Below, one piece after another: positions 1 through 7,940 of a stretch of DNA of 34,245 bases. The stretch spans positions 1-34,245 of the forward strand of contig UQAQ01000034.1 in the NCBI GenBank assembly GCA_900539115.1. Reading direction: 5' to 3'. Source of the DNA: an uncultured Roseburia sp. (GTDB taxonomy: Bacteria > Bacillota > Clostridia > Lachnospirales > Lachnospiraceae). Below the pieces are notes generated by a model that was not told the DNA's origin, searched no databases, and saw only the letters and a program-made list of their open reading frames with translations. Made by a program: the position numbers and the translations under genes. Every line of letters starts with the position of its first letter. The first letter of the stretch is position 1.

Positions 1-86
1 CCGTCAAAGGTATTGAGATAAATTTCAAAAATATATCGGAGAGATATATTGACAAATTTCAAATATTGAGATAGGAGGAACGGAAA

Positions 87-830
87 ATGAAAGTGAAAAA
101 AATAGTTACCCTGGCTCTGTGCTCAGCATTGTTGCTGAGCACGGGGGTGCAGGTGGAGGCAAAGGATTATTATCAGAAGAGTTATGGTTCTCCGAAGGAA
201 GGATATGGACCGGAGTATATACCATATGAAAAAAGACAAGTGATCGATAGTATTGATTTGGATTTAAGCAATGAGAATAAAGCGAGGAGTGTGGCCGGAG
301 TAAAAGATTTTAATGAGGATGGTAAGAAGGAAAAACTTGAACTTTGTGTAAAGCCAATAAATGATGAGGGAAAAGCAAAGGTAATTATAAAATTAAATGG
401 TAAAACGGTTGCAACTCAAATGACAATAAATGGAGAATATGGAATTAGCACATACAAATTAGGAACAAGCACAATTGCCGTTTTAAGCTGGGGCGGCTGG
501 GACGAATGCAACAATTTGGTGGCTTATGAATGGAAAGGAAATACATTCAAAAAGTTTAAAGTGCTTGATGGAAGTATTGGAAATGATTGTGGTATTACCA
601 AAGATAAAAAGAGTAAAAAACAAGTTTTCTATATTCAACATAATGAACAACTTTCTAATCATTACGGAGAAAAATGGCCTAAAAATGTTATGAAGAAATA
701 TAAGAAATATGCCAAAAAGAAAGCAACATCTGTTACACGTATTGTATATGAAAGATATATTTGCAAAAGTAATAGATTAAAGAAATTAGAGACAGACAAT
801 TATTATTATGTTTCAGATGCATATAACTAA
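87..830 (+). CDS. Secreted protein, paralog of the gene at 3458
   Basis: A 247-residue protein with a signal peptide: Lys-rich start, hydrophobic stretch to about residue 22, then cleavage near VEA-KD. The start is set by AGGAGG ten bases upstream. The middle carries DFNEDGKKEK (about residues 74-83), an Asp/Asn-rich loop like those of calcium-binding or FG-GAP/VCBS-type repeats. The C-terminal third contains QLSNHYGEKWPKNVMKKYKK, which is almost repeated in the protein at 3458-4231, so the two are paralogs. It is the first of several exported proteins on this strand. No catalytic motif is visible and I do not recognise a named family. The role, a surface or secreted factor, is inferred from export and neighbours only. 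Confidence 0.85.
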   Translation: MKVKKIVTLALCSALLLSTGVQVEAKDYYQKSYGSPKEGYGPEYIPYEKRQVIDSIDLDLSNENKARSVAGVKDFNEDGKKEKLELCVKPINDEGKAKVIIKLNGKTVATQMTINGEYGISTYKLGTSTIAVLSWGGWDECNNLVAYEWKGNTFKKFKVLDGSIGNDCGITKDKKSKKQVFYIQHNEQLSNHYGEKWPKNVMKKYKKYAKKKATSVTRIVYERYICKSNRLKKLETDNYYYVSDAYN

Positions 831-878
831 TCTTATTAAAGGTTAGTATATATAAATAAAAATCAGGAGGAAAAAAAT

Positions 879-2081
879 ATGAAACTAGCAAAAAAACTTG
901 TAGCACACTTATTGATGATAGCGATGTTGCTATCATTAGGAGCAGGAGTGCAATTCAGAGACACAACAGTAAAGGCAGCAGGAGATTACCGGAGTTTAGC
1001 TCAGAATTTACCGCTGAATGGAACTTGGACAGCAGACCAGTGGATTACGGAGAATAATACAGAACATTGGTACAAGTTTACAGTAGCAGATGGTGGAAAA
1101 TTGACATTGAAAATCATGGCATATATGAAATATGTTTATGTAGATTTATTCACGGAAGACTTGTCAACGGATATAATTAATGTAGATTATTTTGCATATG
1201 GCTCAGAAACAGCACCCTCAACAGAGACATATACAAAGGTGTTGAGTGCAGGAACATATTATTTAAAAATATCACGGGACACATACAATGGAAAATATAA
1301 ATTATGTGCAGACTATGAATCGTATGGTTTGACAAATCAAGGAGCAGATTCTTACGATTCACCCCAAATATTGCCAATTAATCAAACGGTGACAGGTGCA
1401 ATGACAGAAACCGATAAAGAGGATTGGTATCGGTTGAATGTTTCTTCTTCAGGAAATTATGTGATTGACATTTCGGCATACATGAGATATATGGATTTGT
1501 ATTTATATAATCAAGATTTGTCAAAAGAAATTGGAAGTATAAGTTACTTTGGGGGAACTGAGACAGCTCCGGGACGTGTAAAAAAGAATTATACATTATC
1601 TGCAGGAACATATTATATTAAAATTACTAGAGATGATCGAGGCAAGTATCTCCTTTCCTGGTCTGCTCTTACGCAGGAAAATTGTTCACATGATTACGAT
1701 TCCACCTACGTATATGCAACATATTTGTCACAGGGATACCGTTTACATACTTGCAAAAACTGTGGTCATCAGTACAAAGATGAATTTTCAAGTAAAAAGG
1801 TATTGAATCAAGTGTCTTATCCATATGCATCAGCTGGCAAAAGAAAGATGACAGTTTCTTTCTGGAGCGTATCGGATGCAGATGGTTACCAGATTCGATA
1901 TTCTACAAATAAGAAATTCAAAAGTGGAGTAAAGGTTACAAAAACAAAATCAACTCGAAAGACGATTAAAAAACTGAAACGCAGAAAGAAATATTATGTT
2001 CAGATTCGAGCATATAAGAAAGTGCAGGGAAAGACGGTTTATGGAAAATGGTCTGCCAAAAAATCTGCAAAAATCAAATAA
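879..2081 (+). CDS. Secreted protein with two PPC-like domains, zinc-knuckle motif and Fn3-like C-terminus
   Basis: A 400-residue exported protein with a signal peptide of about 34 residues ending near VKAAG. Two similar beta-rich modules follow, at about residues 40-145 and 155-262. Each has the pattern of a W-Y-F/L strand followed by LSAGTYY-(L/I)KI(S/T)R, as in bacterial pre-peptidase C-terminal (PPC) domains. Next comes a C-H...H-T-C-K-N-C-G motif (about 270-300), a short zinc-ribbon-like module common in Clostridia surface proteins. The last 95 residues are Fn3-like (GYQIRYSTNKKFK ... YYVQIRAYKK ... YGKWS) and match the C-terminus of the hydrolase at 4330. No protease or other catalytic domain is present, so this looks like a binding or adhesion protein. 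AGGAGG sits 9 bases before the ATG. Confidence 0.85.
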   Translation: MKLAKKLVAHLLMIAMLLSLGAGVQFRDTTVKAAGDYRSLAQNLPLNGTWTADQWITENNTEHWYKFTVADGGKLTLKIMAYMKYVYVDLFTEDLSTDIINVDYFAYGSETAPSTETYTKVLSAGTYYLKISRDTYNGKYKLCADYESYGLTNQGADSYDSPQILPINQTVTGAMTETDKEDWYRLNVSSSGNYVIDISAYMRYMDLYLYNQDLSKEIGSISYFGGTETAPGRVKKNYTLSAGTYYIKITRDDRGKYLLSWSALTQENCSHDYDSTYVYATYLSQGYRLHTCKNCGHQYKDEFSSKKVLNQVSYPYASAGKRKMTVSFWSVSDADGYQIRYSTNKKFKSGVKVTKTKSTRKTIKKLKRRKKYYVQIRAYKKVQGKTVYGKWSAKKSAKIK

Positions 2082-2096
2082 ATGTATACCTATTAT

Positions 2097-2132
2097 CTAT
2101 TCAGGCTTTTGCAAAATCAGGAGCCTGAATAG
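2097..2132. repeat. Perfect hairpin with CTATTCAGG ends, related to the 193-bp repeat
   Basis: CTATTCAGGCT (2097-2107) and AGCCTGAATAG (2122-2132) form an 11-bp perfect stem around a 14-base loop, between the genes ending at 2081 and starting at 2159. Its first nine bases, CTATTCAGG, equal the terminal inverted repeats of the long structured elements at 10602-10794 and 18994-19188. No U-tract follows, so it is not a standard terminator. It could be a minimal relic of that element or a simple mRNA 3' hairpin. Confidence 0.55.
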
Positions 2133-2158
2133 GGGGTAAAATCTCAGGAGGAAATAAT

Positions 2159-2677
2159 ATGGAAAAACTTATTTTGGAAGTAAAAGGTGGACCGAAAAGT
2201 GCAGTGTATATGCTGCTTTTTAGTGGATTGCTGATGCCTGTTTTAGGTGTGATTTTTATCATTCTTTCACAGATGAAACGATCCACGCATGCTGTTTACA
2301 CGGGTGTGTCAGGAACTATGTCTTATGCAGGAAGTTTCGGAGGAGGATATGTGGTAAGTGAAGAGGCAAGAATGGTTATGATCGTAGCCGGAATCGTATT
2401 GATTGGCTTAGGAATAGCGATTCTTGCCGGAATTCCATCGATATCGAAAACGACGATAAAAGTTTTTGATAATCATATCGAAGGGTGTATTTATATACCT
2501 ATTATAATTGGTGTTGCGCGAAAAGATTTTCTGTTTCAATACAGCGAGATAAGCGGAATGCAAAATGTAAAAAATGTATTAGTGATACATTCTGCCGGAA
2601 AAGTAAAAAGAATTGCATTAAAAGACGAACAGACAGTACTGCAAGTAGTACAAGCGATTCAGCAAGCAACGGTGTAA
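2159..2677 (+). CDS. Membrane protein with two helices and a C-terminal PH-like domain
   Basis: A 172-residue protein with hydrophobic segments at about residues 17-38 (YMLLFSGLLMPVLGVIFIIL) and 77-97 (MVMIVAGIVLIGLGIAILAG). Between them is a Gly/Ser/Tyr-rich loop. The C-terminal ~70 residues alternate short beta strands (KTTIKVFDNHIEG ... FLFQYSEISGMQ ... VLVIHSAGKVKRIALKD) and end in an Ala/Gln-rich helix. This layout is typical of small bacterial PH-like membrane proteins, but no specific family is recognised. AGGAGG lies 7 bases before the start. It is 12 bases upstream of the next exported gene and is probably co-transcribed with it. Confidence 0.75.
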   Translation: MEKLILEVKGGPKSAVYMLLFSGLLMPVLGVIFIILSQMKRSTHAVYTGVSGTMSYAGSFGGGYVVSEEARMVMIVAGIVLIGLGIAILAGIPSISKTTIKVFDNHIEGCIYIPIIIGVARKDFLFQYSEISGMQNVKNVLVIHSAGKVKRIALKDEQTVLQVVQAIQQATV

Positions 2678-2689
2678 GGAGGAAAAGCG

Positions 2690-3424
2690 ATGAAAAAAAT
2701 CCTATCAAAAAGTATTGTATTCGTATTACTCGCGGCATTGTGCCTGCCGCAAAACAGTACGTTAAGTAACGCAGCGAAAAAAGATACCAAAAAAGTATTG
2801 TCTGCTTATGCAGCGATATTGAAAAAGAAAAAATATAAGAATGATGGTGGAGACACGAATAAGCCTTCTTTTGCCCTGACAGATTTGAATGGAGACGGTG
2901 TTTCTGAATTGATTATAAGTTCAACAGATGACTTCCTTTCCAAGAAAGATTATTTTATGTATAAAAATGGGAAGGCAGTAAAGATAAAAACACCAAAATC
3001 TGATTTTTATCCTCTCTTTGGTACGTTGTATGAGATGCCATCTCGTGGAACGTATGCTTTCTACAGAGGCGGTCCGGGATTTGATGGTGAGAATGGAACC
3101 TTGGTAATGCCATATATATATTATGAGTACAAATTAAGCAAGGGAAAAATTAAATTGGTAAATGAGTTTGAGAAACGAGAAATTACCGACCGTAAAAATA
3201 GAAAAACAAATAAAATTACAAAAAATGGAAAGAAATGTTCGGAAAGAGAATTTAATAATGTGCAGAATTCCTTAGAAAATGAAATTGTTTTTGCGGCAAA
3301 TACAAAAAGTAATCGCCAGATGAAAGGCGTTAATACGGTTATTAAAAAGAAAAAGACAACTGTAAAAAAGACAACGACTACGAAAAAAACAATTGATACT
3401 TGGAGTGAAATAAATTCTATTTAG
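2690..3424 (+). CDS. Secreted protein with a DLNGDG calcium-loop-like motif
   Basis: A 244-residue exported protein: the signal peptide spans about residues 1-29 with cleavage near SNAAKK. After a Lys-rich helix, DLNGDGVSELIIS (about 67-79) is an Asp/Asn loop followed by a beta strand. This is the FG-GAP/VCBS-like signature seen in many Firmicutes secreted proteins that begin with a description of growth or substrate state. The last ~35 residues are a Lys/Thr tail (KKKTTVKKTTTTKK) that may be disordered or bind wall polymers. The ribosome site AAGGAGG lies 7 bases before the ATG. Function is unknown. It sits between the PH-like membrane protein and the paralog of the first gene. Confidence 0.82.
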   Translation: MKKILSKSIVFVLLAALCLPQNSTLSNAAKKDTKKVLSAYAAILKKKKYKNDGGDTNKPSFALTDLNGDGVSELIISSTDDFLSKKDYFMYKNGKAVKIKTPKSDFYPLFGTLYEMPSRGTYAFYRGGPGFDGENGTLVMPYIYYEYKLSKGKIKLVNEFEKREITDRKNRKTNKITKNGKKCSEREFNNVQNSLENEIVFAANTKSNRQMKGVNTVIKKKKTTVKKTTTTKKTIDTWSEINSI

Positions 3425-3457
3425 AAATATTAAAACAGATGTGCGAGGTGACAAATT

Positions 3458-4231
3458 ATGAACAATAAATATATTTATGCAGTAATGTTAGTTTGCCTAA
3501 TAGCTGTATTTCCAATAAGAAGCGTTGAGGTAAATGCAAAAAATTATTATGATAACCAATTTAATGCGTCATTTTATAAAAATGTACCATATGAACGAGT
3601 AGATGAAGAGGAAAAAGAATGTAATTCAAATTCAATTAGCTGCATTTGGATAACGGAGGATACAAAGGTTAAACGGGTTACTAAATTAGCGGATTTTAAC
3701 TTAGATGGAAAAAAGGAAAAAGTTGAGTTTAGTTTGAATGAGTTAAAAAAAGGAAACCAGGTTATTTTCAATATTAAGATTAATGGAAAAATAGCTGAAA
3801 AGAACAAAGTTAAGAACTCAGATTGGCTATTTTCTTGTTTCTCTACGTTCCGGCTAAATGACAAAATAATAGCAGTGTTATATTATGGCGATAATAATCT
3901 GTCGGGAGGCGGAGCAGTTGTATATGAATGGACGAAAAGTGGCGTGTTAAAGAAAATTATGACCTACAAAACAAAAGGTTATTTACAAATTTATAAAGCA
4001 AAAAGCTCGAAAATGAAACAAGATTTATTTTTTATTGAAGATCGACAACAATTAAGCAATCATTTCGGAGAAAAATGGCCGGCAAACGTTATGAAACATT
4101 ATAAAAAGTATGCTAGAAGTAAAGCGAATACAGTTACAAAGACTTCTTATGCCGGATACCGGTTTGTGAAGAATAAGTTGAAATTGTTATCGAAAGACAA
4201 TTATTATATTGTTGGTAATGGTTATGATTAG
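3458..4231 (+). CDS. Secreted protein, paralog of the gene at 87
   Basis: A 257-residue exported protein with a signal peptide ending near VNAKN. It shares with the protein at 87-830 the order of a YERV/YEKR segment, DFNLDGKKEKVEF (Asp/Asn calcium-like loop), a central WxxxGxxxxxYEW region, and the C-terminal QLSNHFGEKWPANVMKHYKK followed by DNYYIV. The similarity extends along the whole length, so this is a gene duplication with one PH-like, one PPC-like and one DLNGDG gene between the copies. The start uses GAGGTGAC as ribosome site. No enzymatic motif is visible and function is unknown. Confidence 0.85.
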   Translation: MNNKYIYAVMLVCLIAVFPIRSVEVNAKNYYDNQFNASFYKNVPYERVDEEEKECNSNSISCIWITEDTKVKRVTKLADFNLDGKKEKVEFSLNELKKGNQVIFNIKINGKIAEKNKVKNSDWLFSCFSTFRLNDKIIAVLYYGDNNLSGGGAVVYEWTKSGVLKKIMTYKTKGYLQIYKAKSSKMKQDLFFIEDRQQLSNHFGEKWPANVMKHYKKYARSKANTVTKTSYAGYRFVKNKLKLLSKDNYYIVGNGYD

Positions 4232-4275
4232 ACAAAAATAGCAAAATAACAGTCATTTTTTACATATAACGTAAC

Positions 4276-4325
4276 AACACTTCCTTTTTTGATAATATAG
4301 AATCACAAACAGGAAAGGAAGTGTT
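4276..4325 (+). promoter_or_regulatory. 12-bp hairpin enclosing the ribosome site of the hydrolase gene
   Basis: AACACTTCCTTT (4276-4287) pairs perfectly with AAAGGAAGTGTT (4314-4325) across a 26-base loop. TTTT and the ATG at 4330 follow directly. The right arm contains the only ribosome binding site (AAAGGA) for the downstream gene. The same sequence therefore looks like an intrinsic terminator and also like a structure that would mask translation initiation. The hairpin is seen directly; a regulatory role is inference. Confidence 0.6.
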
Positions 4326-4329
4326 TTTT

Positions 4330-6372
4330 ATGAAAAATTTTAAATGTAATTTAACACAAAGAATGTTTTGTGTGATGTTGGCAATTGCAGTTGTTTTTTC
4401 TGGTCTGTGTATACCTCAAAATGCGAAGACAGTAGAAGCCGCATCACCAGTAGTTGAACAGGCTATTTCTTGGGCTATTTCAATAGCAAATGATAATTCT
4501 CATGGTTATAGTATGACATCACGTTGGGGACCGGATTATGATTGTTCTTCTTTTGTGATTTCCGCATTTCGCAATGCGGGTGTAAATGTGGGAAGTGCAA
4601 CATACACAGGAAATATGCGGTCACAGTTTACACAACATGGATTTCAATGGATTCCCTGGAGTCAAATTGGAGGAACGTCAAATCTGCAGCGTGGCGATAT
4701 TCTCTTAAATGATGCACAGCATACGGAAATTTACCTTGGAAATAACCAAAATGTTGGAGCACATTCGGCAAAGGGCCACCCGGAGACCGGAGATCAAACA
4801 GGAAATGAGATTTCTGTATCCGGATATTACAATCATCCATGGAATGGGGTATTGAGATATATTTCAAGTCAGACATGTAATTGTTCAACTGATTATGCCG
4901 GCGACTATTATGTTTCTACAAACAGTCTGCCATTGACGATGCGCAGTGGTCATGGAACTGGTTACAGTGTCGTGACTTCGATTCCCAAAGGCTCGACTGT
5001 ACATGTGAGCCGCGCAAATGGCAGCTGGGCTCATGTAGAATGGAATGGACATAGTGGATATTGCAGTATGCAGTATCTAACAAGAGTTAGTTCAAAAAGT
5101 TATAATCTTCATGTGTGGGTATCGGATGCCAAAATGGGAGAAGTGCCATCAGATTTTGAGGTTGGAAATCGATATTATATTTGTTATGAATTGATTGATG
5201 AATCAACTGGAAAACGGGCAAGTGAAACAAGTAATATTAGCTATAATGCGAAAGAAACCGTTCGTAATTCGAAAGGAACTGTATTTGAATATACTTATCC
5301 GAATAGTGACAACAATTGGATTTCGTTTGTTTGTGAAGATGAAGACACTTATACAGGAACGGTTACAATCAGCGGCGATGTAGACATCACTTGTTCCGTA
5401 TCTTTCAATGCGCGAACAGCATCAATACCACAAGCCAAAATCTGGTTTTGGAATAACAATGAAGGAAAAGAAGTCGATTCGGTTACTGTCGGTGAAAATG
5501 TGAAAGTAAGTTATCTGATCCGCGATAAAATAAGTGAGAAGGATCTGAATGATGTTACGAGCAAATGGACGCAGGGTGATGGCTATGTCGTGACAGTAAA
5601 AGTATATGATCCAAATAATAACGAAGTGAAATCAAAATTATTCAAAAATGAAGATCGTACTTGGACAGAATTTACACCGCTAAAAACGGGACAATATAAG
5701 ATTAAGGTAGAAATCTCCGGCACATTAAGCGGAACCTTAAATAAAACCCTTACAGTAGATAAGAAAGTTGTTCCAACGACAACGCCAAAACCAACGGCGA
5801 CAGCGACACCAACAGTCACCCCGGAATCAACACCAAAAGCGACACCAACAGTCACTCCGGAATCAACACCAAAAGCGACACCAACAATCACTCCGGAATC
5901 AACACCAAAAGCGACACCAACAGTCACCCCGGAACCAACACCAATAGTTACACCAACGGTGGCACCAACACCAGTAAATTCTCCATTGCCAGATAAAAAG
6001 GACTGGAAAGACACCGCAAAATCTGCGTTATCAAAATTGCATTCTTTTATAGCTGGAGAGGACGAAGACGAATTTACAGATGAAATTAAAGTTGGGAAAA
6101 TTTCTTTAAAATACGTTAAGAATCTCAAGGGAAGAAAACTTTTGCTTCGCTGGAATAAGGACGTAGATGTTGATGGATATCAGATAGAATATTCTACAAA
6201 TAGAAAATTCAAAAACAGTACTGTTTCACAGGCAAAGCGGACAAGTGGTACAATTCGGAAACTGGATAAAAACAAAAAGTATTATGTTCGAGTTCGTGCC
6301 TATAAGTGGGATGACGGAGAGAAAGTTTTTGGAAAATGGAGCAAAATAAAGAAAATTACAGTAAAACGATAG
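4330..6372 (+). CDS. Exported NlpC/P60-type cell-wall hydrolase with SH3, Thr/Pro repeats and Fn3
   Basis: About 680 residues from the ATG at 4330; a GTG at 4321 would leave only 1 base after the ribosome site. Domains in order: a signal peptide to about residue 38 (VEAAS); a catalytic domain at about 40-180 with the nucleophile motif YDCSSFVISAF, then HTEIYLG and GAHS histidines; and a bacterial SH3 domain at about 190-255 (SLPLTMRSGHGTGYSVV ... WAHVEWNGHSGYC). Beta-sandwich segments follow at about 260-480, then a Thr/Pro/Glu linker with four 12-residue repeats and a C-terminal Fn3-like module (GYQIEYSTNRKFK ... YYVRVRAYK ... FGKWS). The Cys-His layout fits NlpC/P60 or the related Amidase_5 peptidoglycan hydrolases, which cut stem peptides. 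The SH3 domain probably anchors it to the wall. Confidence 0.85.
   Translation: MKNFKCNLTQRMFCVMLAIAVVFSGLCIPQNAKTVEAASPVVEQAISWAISIANDNSHGYSMTSRWGPDYDCSSFVISAFRNAGVNVGSATYTGNMRSQFTQHGFQWIPWSQIGGTSNLQRGDILLNDAQHTEIYLGNNQNVGAHSAKGHPETGDQTGNEISVSGYYNHPWNGVLRYISSQTCNCSTDYAGDYYVSTNSLPLTMRSGHGTGYSVVTSIPKGSTVHVSRANGSWAHVEWNGHSGYCSMQYLTRVSSKSYNLHVWVSDAKMGEVPSDFEVGNRYYICYELIDESTGKRASETSNISYNAKETVRNSKGTVFEYTYPNSDNNWISFVCEDEDTYTGTVTISGDVDITCSVSFNARTASIPQAKIWFWNNNEGKEVDSVTVGENVKVSYLIRDKISEKDLNDVTSKWTQGDGYVVTVKVYDPNNNEVKSKLFKNEDRTWTEFTPLKTGQYKIKVEISGTLSGTLNKTLTVDKKVVPTTTPKPTATATPTVTPESTPKATPTVTPESTPKATPTITPESTPKATPTVTPEPTPIVTPTVAPTPVNSPLPDKKDWKDTAKSALSKLHSFIAGEDEDEFTDEIKVGKISLKYVKNLKGRKLLLRWNKDVDVDGYQIEYSTNRKFKNSTVSQAKRTSGTIRKLDKNKKYYVRVRAYKWDDGEKVFGKWSKIKKITVKR
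5803..5946 (+). repeat. Four tandem 36-bp units coding the Thr/Pro linker
   Basis: Units begin with GCGACACCAACA at 5803, 5839, 5875 and 5911 and differ by only a few bases, mostly silent or single changes (gtcacc/gtcact/atcact; gaatca/gaacca). Each encodes ATPTVTPESTPK or a close variant. This is a low-complexity extended linker inside the hydrolase, likely to vary in copy number between strains by slippage. Confidence 0.85.
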
Positions 6373-6384
6373 GAGGTACATAGT

Positions 6385-6592
6385 ATGAAATGTCCAAAAT
6401 GTGGTACATTGTTACCAGACAATGCGAAGCTTTGTGGGGTATGTGGTCAGGCTTTTCAGCAGAGCCAGTCACAATATCAAAATTTCTTACGAAGGTGATA
6501 GTTTTATTGTGCCGATGAAAGGTTGTTCTTATGCAAGTGCAGATAAATTTCACAAGGATTTGAGAAATTACTTGGATAGAATTAAGAAATAA
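6385..6592 (+). pseudogene. Frameshifted double-CxxC zinc-ribbon gene
   Basis: After AGGAGG, an ATG at 6385 opens a 37-codon frame with CPKCG ... CGVCG, a zinc-ribbon of the kind that heads many small Firmicutes membrane or PH-domain proteins. It stops at 6498. A second frame, offset by one base, is readable from about 6470 to the stop at 6592 (NIKISYEGDSF ... FHKDLRNYLDRIKK) and ends like a folded domain. The simplest reading is one gene with a frameshift or an internal deletion near 6470-6490. A genuine 37-residue zinc-ribbon peptide is the alternative. A base error in the assembly could also produce this. Confidence 0.6.
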
Positions 6593-6618
6593 TTGTGTCA
6601 GATCGGAGGAACATCAAA

Positions 6619-7020
6619 ATGAAGAAAATGCTATGTAAAATTTTAATGCTTTGCTTTGTTGCAGGTGGATTGTTTATGTTTAATAATTCTAGTGCAGTAT
6701 TTGCAAAACCAAAATATGAAGTGGTTTGTATTAATGCAATAAAAGGAAATACGGTCTATTATTATAAATGTAATACAGCAAGAGAAGAGCCTGTGGTAGT
6801 TGGAAAACTTAAGAAGATCAAACTATCAAAAAAAGCATCATTTTACGTCATGCCGGAGGGCGAGGATTACTCTCCCGAAGCTAATCCGTATCGCATAAGT
6901 AAGAAAAAGATACAACAGAAGATTAATGCAAGCCGTAAATGGAATGGAAAAGGTTTTTATGTTGTTATCATTATCAAAAATGGTAAAGTTACTAAAATTC
7001 AAGAACCATACTGGCCATAA
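6619..7020 (+). CDS. Small exported protein of unknown function
   Basis: 133 residues from the ATG at 6619, chosen because CGGAGGA lies 8 bases upstream; the in-frame ATG at 6595 lacks such a site. The signal peptide (Lys, then LCKILMLCFVAGGLFMF) is cleaved near VFAKP. The mature part is Lys/Tyr-rich and strand-forming (YEVVCINAIKGNTVYYYKC ... KGFYVVIIIKNGKVTKI), suggesting a compact beta fold. The general design matches the next gene (7144), and both use the same spacer GGACATC/GGAACATCAAAATG before the start. No known family is recognised. Confidence 0.75.
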   Translation: MKKMLCKILMLCFVAGGLFMFNNSSAVFAKPKYEVVCINAIKGNTVYYYKCNTAREEPVVVGKLKKIKLSKKASFYVMPEGEDYSPEANPYRISKKKIQQKINASRKWNGKGFYVVIIIKNGKVTKIQEPYWP

Positions 7021-7032
7021 ATGAGGAAAGGT

Positions 7033-7063
7033 CGCCAAATAGATTTTGCGGATCTGTTTGGCG
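7033..7063. other. 11-bp stem-loop between two small exported genes
   Basis: CGCCAAATAGA (7033-7043) pairs with TCTGTTTGGCG (7053-7063) with one G-U pair and a 9-base loop. No T-run follows, so it is not a clear intrinsic terminator. It may stabilise or process the mRNA between the genes ending at 7020 and starting at 7144. Confidence 0.45.
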
Positions 7064-7143
7064 GCTGATTCTCAAAAATTGAAACAAGGTTTATATATTA
7101 CCTTGCAGGCAATGTTTATAACAATAAAAAGGAGGACATCAAA

Positions 7144-7566
7144 ATGAAGAAAATACAAAAATTAAGTTTTTTATTTCTGCTTGCAGTCGCACTTATTTTT
7201 GGAATGCAGTTGAGTAAAAATCAGGCAGAGGCAAAAGTGCCGGCTAAAACATTAAAGGAAGTTTCACGTTTGATGAAAGGAAAATATGACTATTATGGTC
7301 AGCAGGGATTGTATAAAGTCCGCTATGCGAAATGGAAAAATGATCATTTTGTGTGGTATTGTGATGGCAAGAAATCAAATGATGATAAAGTCTATAAGAT
7401 TAAGAAAGTAAATGCAAAAAAATATATTTTCTATTTTAAAAAACATGGGAAATACCGCTATGAAGCAGTGGTTAAAAATGGGAAGATTACGGAACTGACA
7501 AATTATTTGGCGTGGAAAGGAAATGATATTTCGACGTCGTCTTCTCTTGGATTGTTGGAAAATTAA
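7144..7566 (+). CDS. Small exported protein of unknown function
   Basis: 140 residues with an N-terminal signal peptide (KKIQKLSFLFLLAVALIFGM) cleaved near AEAKV. The mature chain has repeated Tyr/Lys strands (KGKYDYYGQQGLYKVRYAKW ... FVWYCDGKK ... YIFYFKKHGKYRYEAVVKNGKI). The ending KNGKITEL resembles the KNGKVTKI of the preceding gene, so the two may be distant paralogs with one beta-sheet fold. AAGGAGG precedes the ATG by 10 bases. It is the last gene of the exported-protein block. Function is unknown. Confidence 0.75.
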   Translation: MKKIQKLSFLFLLAVALIFGMQLSKNQAEAKVPAKTLKEVSRLMKGKYDYYGQQGLYKVRYAKWKNDHFVWYCDGKKSNDDKVYKIKKVNAKKYIFYFKKHGKYRYEAVVKNGKITELTNYLAWKGNDISTSSSLGLLEN

Positions 7567-7718
7567 ATAGGATGAAAAAAGTAGATAATTTGAGAGTCTA
7601 ATATCCATTATTCTATTTTTCTTGCTTATCGAAACTTTTTACCCACATATTTTTTGAAAGCAAGAGAAGAAAGGGATGGTAGACATTTCTCTTAAATCAT
7701 AAGATTCATCTAATATCC

Positions 7719-7887
7719 TTGAGCAATCTGGATGAAAGTGAGATAGAAAAATACAAGTCAACGTGTCAATCATTTGTATGCAGCGCTAATCAAGGACAAT
7801 CGCGCGGCAGAACTTTTTCAATCAACACAGGATCCTGAACTTCAGGAGAAGTTGATGGAAGAGTACGGAATCAAATTATGTGATTAA
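7719..7887 (+). pseudogene. Decayed coding remnant in the 7567-7940 gap
   Basis: The ~400-base gap holds no intact gene. From 7719 one frame reads LSNLDESEIEKYKS. A +1 shift near 7756 continues as NHLYAALIKDNRAAELFQST, then PELQEKLMEEYGIKLCD and the stop at 7885-7887. This reads like the helical C-terminal tail of a small protein broken by a frameshift and lacking its start. I do not recognise the parent family. Confidence 0.5.
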
Positions 7888-7898
7888 GGAGTTAGAAA

Positions 7899-7930
7899 CA
7901 CCAGGGAAATGTTTCCCTGGTGAATTTTTT
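7899..7930 (+). terminator. Intrinsic terminator
   Basis: CACCAGGGAAA and TTTCCCTGGTG form an 11-bp inverted repeat (the innermost pairs open as loop) followed by AATTTTTT. It ends transcription from the left just before the blaI-type promoter. Confidence 0.85.
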
Positions 7931-7940
7931 AAATTAATGG

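Noticed and set aside
49..73. TTGACA at 49-54 and repeated TATTGAGATA (11-20, 64-73) as a promoter of the first gene
   Set aside because: No -10 sequence is found 16-18 bases downstream; the region there is the ribosome site. The repeats may be real but are too short to interpret, and the left edge is cut.
5583..6128. Minus-strand 181-codon frame rich in Gly/Val repeats
   Set aside because: It is the reverse reading of the Thr/Pro repeat of the cell-wall hydrolase; no ribosome site or export signal is present.
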